A DNA stretch of 64,000 nucleotides. Origin: Hexactinellida sp. DTS-2022 (Eukaryota > Porifera > Hexactinellida). Position 1 is the first letter of the stretch. The number at the start of each line of letters is the position of its first letter. The translations under genes were made by a program, and so were the position numbers. The notes below the pieces were generated by a model. The model saw only the letters and a list, made by a program, of their open reading frames with translations, was not told where the DNA came from and ran no database searches. The DNA lies in the NCBI GenBank assembly GCA_028753945.1, contig JAPNXP010000014.1, positions 3,224,001 to 3,288,000 on the forward strand. The letters are read 5' to 3'. Below are positions 53,295 through 62,999 of the stretch, one piece after another.

Positions 53295-54675
53295 AAAGTC
53301 ATTTGAGAGTAGTTTAATTCAGCAGGCTTTATTACGCAAACGAGAAGTATATTGTAATTCAAGAATAAAACTTCAGTTGTTTAGCATTAACGTCTTGGGA
53401 AACGCCAGCCCATGTGTATCTTTGCTGAACTGAATGTAGGGTCGTATTTATTCCTGGATGATTGTATTTGCAGAACTAAGCGATAAATATTCGACTTCTA
53501 TATTACTATTTCCATAAGAGATTTTTGGGTTTGTTAGGGGAGTGTAAATAACAAATTACGCAAAATGAAATGATAGTTTTTAAATTAAATGTGTGTTTAT
53601 AATAGAAATTACCATTCCCCGCCCAAATTGATACACAAGGCTCTGTATAGTGACGAAATTTTTAATATAAATTCAAAGGCCTACATGGAACTTCAAGTTC
53701 AAAAGAGATTCTGTAAAACAATTATTTTCTTTGAAGAAATTCTGCCGGGCTCAAAAAGTAATTTGCCGGCCGCATGCGGCCGACAAATGAGTGGTTGCGG
53801 AACACTGCTCTAAAGGGAGAATTCAATTAATTAAACCATGGGATATTTAAAAATGGTCTAGGGGAATAAGGAAGTCTATATTACCTTGAAAAGTCTGTTG
53901 GTATCTCCAATAAAATAGGAAGACAATCTTATTTTGTAGTTCCATTTTGTCTGAAGTGAAGCTTGAGATGCTGATAGGATATTTTTATTCGCGAATAAAG
54001 TGAATGATTTCGTCATATTCATTTGGATTCATTTCAAAATAAGAAAGGATTTGATTGTTTATTTGTTGTAAATGAATAAGACAATTAATGCATAGGTATA
54101 TTAAGTTTCTTATATAGTTAATTTGACAATATTATAGGGTTTATCCATATTTTGATCTCAAAATCATAGTATTCTTAAATTCACAATAAAAAGTTAAAAA
54201 AAGCTAAAAATCTCAAAAAATCACTATAATTTCTAATAGCACATCCATGGTTTGCTAATAGTCATGTCTCAAAATCTCACGCGTCTCAAAATATCATGTA
54301 GCAGATCTAAAACCAAAGTAACAGACCTAACCAATCCCTGGTCCAAGTCCATCAATCAGCACCATTGCCTTATGTATAGAATGCTATGGCCAGGTGAATA
54401 AATTAATTATTTATGATCAGGATTTTTTAAGAAAAATGCGGACGTCGGACGGGATTTTTGCCTTTAATATGCAAATAATATAATCAATCCCCTTCCAAAC
54501 AATACATATTAGAATTTATTTTAATTCGAAAATCACGACAATCCCAAAAAAATAAAGTAATGCCCTAAAATACAACCTTAGTAAAATTGAAACATTAGGA
54601 CTACTTTAGACATGGTTATAGCCAATATTTTGACGATTGTGTTCATATGTAATAATAAAATATATTCGGGCGCAG
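53295..54675. other. Mostly featureless stretch with a hAT end fragment
   Basis: GAGTGGTTGCGGAACACTG at about 53792-53810 is a typical hAT right end (reverse of CAGTGTTCCGCAACC), next to a GCCGGCCGCATGCGGCCG palindrome at about 53765. The left end was not found. A reverse copy of the GAGACATT/CCATGGATG repeat lies at 54230-54300. No gene. Confidence 0.5.
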
Positions 54676-54680
54676 GATTT

Positions 54681-54950
54681 TTACTGTGCCGACTATACTA
54701 TAGTATAGTGGCCCAGTATTGGAATCACTGCCTTTATTATTATTATTATTATTTTTATTACTGTGCCGACTATACTATAGTATAGTGGCCCAGTATTGGA
54801 ATCACTGCCTTTATTATTACTGTGCCGACTATACTATAGTATAGTGGCCCAGTTCTAATCTTAGTGCTTTGGTTAGTTATTATTATTACTGTGCCGACTA
54901 TACTATAGTATAGTGGCCCAGTATTGGAATCACTGCCTTTATTATTTTTA
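54681..54950 (+). repeat. Palindromic tandem array, four units
   Basis: Same unit as at 29851-30150, with the 18-bp palindrome ACTATACTATAGTATAGT in all four units and TTATTATT spacers of varied length. It precedes the repeat body at 54960 directly. Confidence 0.9.
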
Positions 54951-54959
54951 TTATTTATA

Positions 54960-55815
54960 TTTTTTCTCCGTAGACGGTGCCCTGGCCAGAGCTTTATAGT
55001 TGATGGGCTGAAACTTGGCATGTAGGTGCGATGGGATCGTCTAATTTGCACCTGGGGTTACGATTTTTGATTAACAAATTTTGGACACATCTTTAACACC
55101 TTTCAAAATTTGTCTGGTCCATAACTCAAAAAATGTTTTACTAAACCCCCAATTTTTATTTCATATTTGGATTCACCATAAAACTCTGCGTCAGATGGGA
55201 GAAGAAAACTTTTCTAAAAAGGGGTCAATCTCTGCCATAAATGGGGGTTAAGATTTCTTTGTTTACTCACACTTCAATTTCAGTAAAGTGTTAAATCAAA
55301 TTCTATTGTTTCAACTTGTAATAATTATATTGATTTAACTTGTTAAATCCTACTCTAGTGATTCAACTTGCGATAATTATATTGATTTAACTTATAAATT
55401 CCAGCTGGCTTCTATTTAATTGTAGTATTACTATTTAATGAATTAAAACAAATTAAATTAAATAAGAAATTTGTTGACTTAATTCAACTCAACCGTGGAT
55501 AACATTGCTAAAATAAATAAGAAATAATATAATTTATTATCAATACATAATGGATTAATGGCATTAAACTCAAGATGGTTTATGATATAAATAAACTTCA
55601 AATTTATCTACCGTTCCTTGTGACTCGGACCGGTTAACAAATGGTTCTTGACTCCTTGAGGCGTTGATGACTTGGCGAAAAAAAATCCAAAATTGCAGCC
55701 TGCGCGCCGACAGCATGTTCCTTTGGAGGCACTATCAATAAACAACCAACAAAATATAGTGCCACCAAAGGAACATGCGTCGGCACAGGCTGCAATTTTG
55801 GATTTTTTTTAATTC
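54960..55815 (+). repeat. Unclassified composite repeat, body copy 3
   Basis: From TCTCCGTAGACGGTGCCC through GGCTGAAACTTGGCATGTAG and an AT-rich middle to the hairpin GCGCCGACAGCATGTTCC .. GGAACATGCGTCGGC at about 55700-55800, followed by a T-run. Length and order match 31590-32440. Confidence 0.8.
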
Positions 55816-56370
55816 TTATCTTGGTGCAAAATTTGCACCAAGACACCATGATTCGGGTCAGCCGCGGCCGCTGCAGTGTTGAGTTACACCGAGACCGCTG
55901 CTGAGCAGAGTGGACCATGGGTCACTAATGTTGACCCGACCCATCTGACCCATCGCATTTGTGACCCATGACACTTGACTCATCTGACCCATCGCATTTA
56001 TGACCCATGGCCCATTGACCCACGACCTATCGAGTGACCCATTGACCCATCGAGTGACCCATTGACCGATCGAGTTACCCATTGACCTTTTTAAATATCT
56101 CTTATTTAATATCTAAACGTTATGTAACACAATCCGACTTACAATATATGTATGATGCTTGTTAATCAATAAATTTGGTAGACTTCTAATACCAGAGAAA
56201 TACCCTGTAATGTTCTCGGTTCATCGATTCGTGTTATAAGTGGACGAACATCGAAATTCCAAATGGGTCATGGGTCACAGAGCCGTGACCCATGACCCAT
56301 CGACCCATGGTCCACTCTGCTGCTGAGTTATACCAAGGTCTCAACCTAAAAAAAAACCTGTGGGCAGAGG
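55815..56370 (-). mobile_element. Diverged copy of the GC-core hAT MITE, split
   Basis: CTTGGTGCAAAATTTGCACC, CAGCCGCGGCCGCTGCAG and TGTTGAGTTACACC at 55820-55890, and TACCAAGGTCTCAACC with a poly(A) and CCTG at 56330-56360, correspond in reverse to 20453-20600. The MITE 55906-56319 sits in its middle. Confidence 0.75.
55906..56319. mobile_element. hAT MITE rich in TGACCCAT, complete
   Basis: CAGAGTGGACCATGGGTCA and TGACCCATGGTCCACTCTG are perfect inverted ends. CTGCTGAG is duplicated exactly (55898-55905, 56320-56327). More than a dozen TGACCCAT octamers lie in the left half and the mirrored form near the right end. Confidence 0.93.
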
Positions 56371-56471
56371 GTAAAAATTGGACGGATGGGGATAATAAAC
56401 AAGTAATTTATTGTATATGGCCTGTGGCATGATATTTTGAGACACGTGAGATTTTGAGACATTACTACTAG

Positions 56472-57786
56472 CAGAGACTTCTTTAATATAGGGACTGTAG
56501 ACTTCGTTTTACGGTATAATTAGCGTAGGCCTAAAACAGAAAGGTTACTTATTGATATCCCGTAATCCGCTAATGCTAGACACAGGAAATGCATTATTGT
56601 CGTATAGGAAGTCATATTTTGGGAGTCCAACGGTCATATTGGTTTATCGAAAATATTTGTGGAATGTAAGTTATGCGATTTTCACACCCTTCCATATATG
56701 GTAATATTGTTAAAATCTCGAGATTACTTAACTTTATACATATGAAATGTATCATTTTCGTACAGGAAATCATATTTTGGGAGTCCAACGGTCATATTGG
56801 TTTATCGAAAATATTTGTGGAATGTAAGTTATGAGATTTTTACACCTTTCCTTATATGGTAATATTGTTAAAATCTCGAGATTAGTTAACTTTATCCATA
56901 TGAAATTTATTATTGGCGAATGGGAAATGGAAATTCATTTTTAGGGACTCAGTAGATCACATTGATTTACCTAAGGCGTTCCCCTTAGCCTATATTATTA
57001 TTTTGGCACTCTCCACAGGAGGATTGCCCCGACCCTGTTTTGTAGTTTAGCTAATTCTTACCTATCAAATATCTGTAATTATGTTGTTTATTAAAAAATC
57101 TTAATAAGTTTCTTTCAAATCTATATTTAAATCAATGTTAACCAATAAAATTTATTAAGTGGTGATGAGAAATGGATTTAGGACTACATATTCTGATAAA
57201 ATTCAAAAAATTTAATACTTTTTACATTAATTTCCCAATAACTCTGCTGTTATTCAACAGACCGGCTAACTGGTTAATAATCAGCAACGGTTAACCGGTT
57301 AACCGAATCCAGCCTTGTTGTTTTTCAATAATTAACATAATTACAGATATCTGATAGGTAAGAATTAGCAAAACTACATAACAGGGTCGGGGCAATCCTC
57401 CTGTGGAGAGTGCCAAAATAATAATATATGCTAAGGGGAACGCCTTAGGTAAATCAATGTGATCTACTGTGTCCCTGAATATGAATTTCCATTTCCCATT
57501 AGCCAATAATAAATTTCATATGGATAAAGTTAACTAATCTCGAGATTTCAACAATATTACCATATATGGAAGGGTGTGAAAATCACATAACTTACCTTCC
57601 ACAAATATTTTCGATAAACCAATATGACCTTGGACTCCCAAATATGACTTCCTATACGACAATAATACATTTCCTGTGTCTAGCATTAGCGGATTACGGG
57701 ATATCAATAAGTAACCTTTCTGTTTTAGGCCTACGCTAATTTACCGAAAAACAAAGTTTACAGTCCCTATATTAAAGAAGTCCCTG
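56472..57786. mobile_element. Large fold-back element, about 1.3 kb
   Basis: Arms of about 450-620 bp (56472-57100 and 57340-57786) are reverse complements; ends CAGAGACTTCTTTAATATAG and CTATATTAAAGAAGTCCCTG. The left arm has an extra internal duplication of about 155 bp (GGGAGTCCAACGGTCATATT occurs at about 56620 and 56778). CTACTAG/TTACTAG flank it, a degenerate 7-8-bp duplication. It splits a GAGACATT/CCATGGATG repeat. No transposase. Confidence 0.85.
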
Positions 57787-59232
57787 TTACTAGTAAACCA
57801 TGGATGTGCTATTAGAAATTATAGTGATATTTTGAGACACTATAAAGGGAATTTTTGGCTTATTTTTGCTTTTTATTATTAATTTAAGAATAGTATAATT
57901 TTTATCATAGTATAGATAAACCATATATTATTAGATACTTTACAATATATGAAACTTAAGTCATGTTTATCCAATAATTATCCATGAAGTGGCATCTGTG
58001 TCTATGTCACGTGCTACTTGTGGGACAAGTGGCACATAAGGAAATGTGGCTGTATCTCAGTTAAAAATAATCCCAAATTCATAATGATTAGAAACTAGTC
58101 ACTTAGCTTTGTAACATAGTAGAACATATTATATTACATATACAATAGTAATGGCTTTCTTATATTATAAAGGTAAAGACGTGCCATATATGTCAGATGA
58201 CAGCGGCCTTGCCACCTCAACTGCAAAAGAAATTCCTACAAATACTACATATGTCTAAACGTGGAGACATATAGGAATGGACCTTATATGCGACCTACCT
58301 GAGAGTGAAGATGGCTATAAACACATTCTAGTCACTGTATGCTACCTGAGCAAATATGTTGCAGTATGCACTCTCAAGACTAAGACTTCACAAGAAGTTA
58401 CTCAGAATCTGAAGGCATCCATCTCGATATGGATTACCTGATATTATTTAGAATAAGCGATTTGATTTCAATACTTTGATATAACTTCTAATGGTAGATA
58501 TTTTTAGTATAAGCATATAGCTGTACATAGGCGTCTATATAGAATATACTAGTATGGATTCACACTGTGTGGTCTAATACTTGCTATAATAGGCTTATCT
58601 AACTTCTACTGACTTAGTTGAAGTTTATTAGCCGGACCGAATTTGCGCTACTACTTTAGTTGTTTTTACGGCTCTTATCCTGGCATGGGTGCATATTTGG
58701 CCATATTTTGGTGAATTATGAAAATACTTTTGCTCCCCTAAGATTTTTAGGTTGAATTCGAGCAAAAATCAGGACCGGAAGTTTGATGTGCATATTATTC
58801 ATTGATTCACTAAATTTCTAACGGCCAGCTACTCTGGTCTCGGAATCCCAATCAACCCCGTTTTGTCTCATTTGTCGGGTACAATATTCTGAGAAAGAAG
58901 ATTTTAGAGTTTATTATTATTATTATTTCCGAAACTTTGTGGATTTTATCCCCATTAGTTTTCGGGTGTGGGCTAAAATGGATTATTGATATGACTGGAA
59001 AGTTAGTGTTAAGCTCTAGTTACTTTATTAATTTCAATCTTATGGAGACATCAAAGAAATGACACAACCATATATGGGCATTCTAATTTGTAGAAATGTT
59101 ACCTATAGGATAATGGTTTCATTTGATCTTCCAATGAATTAGTTATGGGATATTGAAGTGATTAGTTGGTTAGAGCTAAGCTCTATAGTTTAAGTCCTCC
59201 AGCACGACCAGGGCAAAGAGTTCACAAGCAGT

Positions 59233-59911
59233 GTAAGTAGTATAAGGTAATACTGTTTGTTAGATTAGTGCATGGCCTACTATAATACGGCTATACATGC
59301 TGCTGAATCATAGTAGGAAATAAGAGTCCAATGATAAATAGGTTATTTATATTTATCTCCATAACTAGTAATGATAGACGTCATAAATGTACTATAACTA
59401 TATAGGAACTTGGTATCAAGGTTACATAGCATCCTTCAGAATTGTGCTATGTCATCCTATGATGACATAATCGATATTTTGGGTGCGAAATATCATGTTT
59501 TTATAACCTGCTTTTACCATAGTTAAACTCGTTATAAATGTTCAAGGTGGGACATGATGATGCCTATAACTAGTTGAATAAAATATATAGAAATTATAAA
59601 TGGAATGTTGACACATTCCTCGGTTGCCAGGAAATGTATATTTCCTAAAATGAGTCATAACTCAAAAACTATCGATTTTATGTAAACTGGGCTAGTTCTG
59701 ATCTATCCGGAATAGGTAACTTCCTATTCATTGATAATACATAAATTATGCTTAACTTCATTAACTTTTGAGATAATGAGATAATTAGCAAATAATTTTT
59801 CTAAGCTAATTATCTCATTATCTCAAAAGTTATCTAATTTTAGACACTAACATTTAGTATGTATTGTTATTTGTATTTATTTATAGTATTTTTATTTATT
59901 GTATTTAACAG
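59233..59911 (+). other. Intron in integrase copy B, enlarged by a MITE
   Basis: Donor AGCAGT|GTAAGTAG and acceptor GTATTTAACAG|ATATTT match copy A. The intron is 679 bp instead of 125 because a P-like MITE (about 59333-59835) was inserted. Confidence 0.78.
59333..59835 (+). mobile_element. P-like MITE, copy 4, in integrase intron
   Basis: It matches 44195-44700 from AATGATAAATAGGTTATTTA through GGAATGTTGACACATTCCTC. It ends in the hairpin CTTTTGAGATAATGAGATAA and its mirror TTATCTCATTATCTCAAAAG. The outer terminal repeats are lost. Confidence 0.8.
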
Positions 59912-60047
59912 ATATTTAAAGAATTCAACCATAAATTGGGAATAGACAATCGTAGCACTCGTGCTTACCACCTGATGCCTAACGGCTTAGTCTAAGCGCA
60001 CAACAATATTCTGACACAGTTACTATTTTGTAATATAAATTTTAGAC

Positions 60048-60354
60048 CAGTGCTCGACAAAATGAAATTTTGATGGTGGTTAATTAAGCCACCACCTCAC
60101 TTTTCTGGTGGCTAAAGAATAAACAACGGCCGATTTAACAAACCACTGATGACTTAACAAAGATCTAATGCCGTAAAACAACTCTCATATTAAATTATTA
60201 ATAACAAATAATGCAACGATAAATATAATCTACACCACGTCAAATAATCCACAATTCATGGTAGATTAGTTAAGCCACCAAAGGCAATATTAGGTGGCTT
60301 AAATAAGATATTTGGTAGCTAACGCCACCAAACCACCTAATTTGTCGAGCACTG
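60048..60354. mobile_element. hAT MITE in integrase exon, complete
   Basis: CAGTGCTCGACAAA and TTTGTCGAGCACTG are perfect ends. TTTTAGAC is duplicated exactly (60040-60047, 60355-60362). Internally, GGTGGCTTAA/TTAAGCCACC motifs recur. The split codons correspond to the copy A exon. Confidence 0.95.
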
Positions 60355-60939
60355 TTTTAGACCCATTTACGAATTATCCATTTAGAAAACTGATTAATAT
60401 GGAGATTCAGATAGGGGATCATTGGTCCAAACTGCTGAAACAGGCTGTACTTGCAATGGCCTCCTGTAAGAAAAGATCCCTCGGACAGCTCCATTCAAGG
60501 TTATGTGGGAAGAGAGTTCCGGCATCAAGATCTCTTGTCCACCATTAACAACCTGCAGACCTCAATGAAGGAAGACTGATTTGGAAGAATTGGTTTTATC
60601 TGAAGTCACAGATTCACTAGATGATATCGAAAGGATGAGCGACATTTCCCCCCCCCCCCTGATAATCCCCTCGAAGCAGTTAGCTACCTCGATGAATCTC
60701 GAACTTCTACACAGCAATCAGCTATCAAGGCCGTAGCCACTGGTCAGGCTATATCATTAGAATTATTCTTTTATTAATTAAATTGTAAACAAGATAATAT
60801 TTTAGGGAATGCACTATCTAAACACAATGCCATGGGATTCATTTCACGACGCAGTTCCGCTCCGTAATCCATACGACACACCGATGGATCCAACGATCAA
60901 TGTATGACCTGAAAATTGGCAGCGTAGTAAATGCGATAT

Positions 60940-61435
60940 GTTGGGGATATCATTTGAATCAGTTTGCAGACAACCATATTTAGCGTTGGGAAGTCACTTA
61001 GCGGTTTTGAACCTTGGGAAACGGAACATATCGAAGGAGCGTTAATTGTATATTTCGATGCCTATCCAAATTAATTACTGGGTGTGAAAACAGCCACCTA
61101 GCTACAGCTTCGCTCCATCATCTCTCGTTTTATCGCCAGTGATGGAACAAGGAAATTATGATTGTATTTTAAAACCAAACAAATTACTCCGTGTAAATAC
61201 TTTCCTACAAATGTACTTATGAATCATGAATCCGTTTGGGGAACAGATGTGGAGATTTATGCTGCTTCTGATATTCTTGATGCCGATGTCTACGTTGCCA
61301 ATAACTTCTACTCAACGAAAGACTCAGTTATTCTACACAACGAAAGACTCAGTAAGACACAGATAACTCTACAGCCATCCTTTATATCCAAAACTACTTC
61401 GATCACTATCATCCTGTCGTATCAATGCTGAACAC
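60940..61435 (+). pseudogene. OTU-type cysteine protease relic
   Basis: OTU (ovarian tumour) proteases cleave ubiquitin-type linkages with a Cys/His pair. In shifting frames: NWQRSKCDMLGISFE at about 60920, NCIFRCLSKLITGCENSH at about 61045, which corresponds to the DGNC-x-FR active-site Cys region (the DG is lost), then MNHESVWGTDVEIYAASDIL at 61220, the conserved W..E..A.A segment, and LYIQNYFDHYHPVVSML at about 61385 with the catalytic His. Several frameshifts and stops break it. It follows integrase copy B in the same orientation; an integrase/OTU pairing is known to me from some Ginger-type and other animal elements (recalled, not checked). Confidence 0.7.
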
Positions 61436-61439
61436 GAAT

Positions 61440-61720
61440 TACAAGACTTATGGAACTATTCAGATGATGTCCAAACGATTGAATAACACTCAAAACACTC
61501 TTTCGAAAGCGCTCAAAGGCAAGGTACATCTAACTTTGTGGGGACCTCTGCTCGAGGTTATTCAGGCAACGCAATCCCAATCTTGGTGAGCCCAGATAAT
61601 GGAAACGTGACCTGCAACGGCATATCCCCTGTGGCGAAAGACGAGCTGTTATCTACGATCTACGATGCAAGAGACTTACGACTAGTATGTAGGTAAATTA
61701 TCTGTGGAATCAAGTGAGTT
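61440..61720 (+). repeat. Segment after the OTU relic, shared with 45485-46060
   Basis: TCGCTCAAAGGCAAGG-like, GTGGGGACCTCTGCTCGAGG and GACGAGCTGTTATC blocks match the minus strand around 45500-46000 without the MITE found there. No ORF. Confidence 0.65.
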
Positions 61721-61840
61721 AACATTTTTAATTATCTACTAATATAATTTATATTAATTAATTAATTAGTTTCTATTTAGTAAGTCCAATGTACACGATG
61801 TAACTTTATTACATGAAACTTACATCGTAATTATTATGTA

Positions 61841-62096
61841 CAGTGAACTCCCGTTATAACGAAGTGCGGACATCGATTTCATTTTTGTTAAAGCAAATTT
61901 GTTATAATCTGATTAAAATTAGTTATTCAGAAATTTAGAGGGTAAGAAATATCTTTGTTGAAAAGATTTATTTTAGCAGATTTTTTATTTTAGTCTATTT
62001 CGTCGATTTATTTCATTATTGTATAGTAAAATATAAGGATGTCCGGACCATTGAACTTCGTTATAAGCCGATTTATAGCCGAATTGGAATTAACTG
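61841..62096. mobile_element. Pogo-like MITE, family 5 relative, complete
   Basis: CAGTGAACTCCCGTTATAAC at the left, AATTGGAATTAACTG at the right, with TA on both sides (61839-61840, 62097-62098). TTCGTTATAA motifs link it to 26295-26977. Confidence 0.82.
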
Positions 62097-62269
62097 TAAT
62101 ACTGTTTAATTTCATAGTTTGGTTTAAAATATTTTGTTTCTATTATTTGTTAGTCGTAATCAGATGAAGTAGTGTTGGCTATTGACGTAAATGACACTGT
62201 GTATTATAATTCGTATGTTGGCTATCAAAAGTTATTACTAACTATAAGTAATAGCTTACAAACCCACCG

Positions 62270-62610
62270 GATTTAAAGATAATAAAATAATTAGCACTTA
62301 ATTCCTTATGAGGTATTACACTCATTATCTCAAAGATTATTGTAGTTAGGCCTAGAAAATGTATTATCAATGAATAGGAAGTTAGCTATTGCGGATAGAT
62401 CAGCACTAGCCTAGTTTACATAAAATAGTTAGTTTTTGAGTTATGGCCCATTTTAGGAAATATTCATTTCCTTGGCAACCGAGGAATGTCTCAACATTCC
62501 ATTTATAATTTCGATATATTTCATCTAACTAGTTATGGGCATCATCATGTTCCAATTTTGAAGATTTATGACGCTTCTAACTATGTTAAAAGCAGGCTAT
62601 AAAAAAAGCC
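62270..62610 (-). mobile_element. P-like MITE, copy 5, truncated
   Basis: In reverse it matches the centre of 44122-44875: GGAATGTTGAGACATTCC, GGCAACCGAGGAATG and the TTTGAGATAATGAG hairpin side. Neither terminal repeat is present. Confidence 0.78.
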
Positions 62611-62999
62611 CCTCACAGACGGGATGGGAGTGTGCTCCTTCTGATTGCACTTCTCCAATGTTTGATTTAAGTAGAATTTCAATATTAAAATTACATTTAT
62701 CTTAGTGTAATATTATTTAATTATTGTTTGAATTGTGAAGACTTCAAATGTTTAAATTAATTAAAGATTAATTTAAAAAAATTATTACAAATAGAAATTT
62801 GGATACGTGTAGTATTTACGTCACTATTTTGAATAATATAATTGACATCATCATCAACTTGTAAAATGCTTAAAACTTTTACTTAAAACTTTACACAACT
62901 TTCAAATAAAACTAAACAGAATTAGATTTTTATTTATATGACTACACCTCAATTTGAGACAGTCAATCAGCCAGATTCTCTACCCCCGAATACAATGGA

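Larger units (their letters stand above)
58180..60620 (+). pseudogene. Gypsy-like integrase gene with intron, copy B
   Basis: Plus strand, collinear with copy A: CQMTAALPPQ, then GMDLICDLPESEDGYKHILV and VCYLSKYVAVCTLKTK at 58270-58400, a diverged or inserted segment (58440-59200), then HDQGKEFTSS at about 59215, an intron (59233-59911), and exon FNHKLGIDNRSTRAY with MPNGLV then a stop at the catalytic position. A hAT MITE (60048-60354) splits the following exon. QAVLAMASCKK and the tail DSLDDIERMSD continue in mixed frames beyond 60380. Copy B keeps GKE where copy A has a stop, so the two decayed independently. The OTU relic follows 370 bp later. Confidence 0.78.

Noticed and set aside
53589..53813. 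74-aa ORF next to a hAT end
   Set aside because: No domain, AT-driven composition, and its end is the hAT terminal repeat.
54770..55051. ORF with repeated YYSIVGTVII peptides
   Set aside because: Translation of the palindromic tandem array; not a protein repeat.
57291..57506. 71-aa ORF with hydrophobic segment
   Set aside because: It lies inside the right arm and centre of the fold-back element and is mirrored in the left arm; no independent support.
60135..60160. Second hammerhead core at a CTGATGA
   Set aside because: No GAA/A15.1 segment or pairing helices follow; only the heptamer matches.
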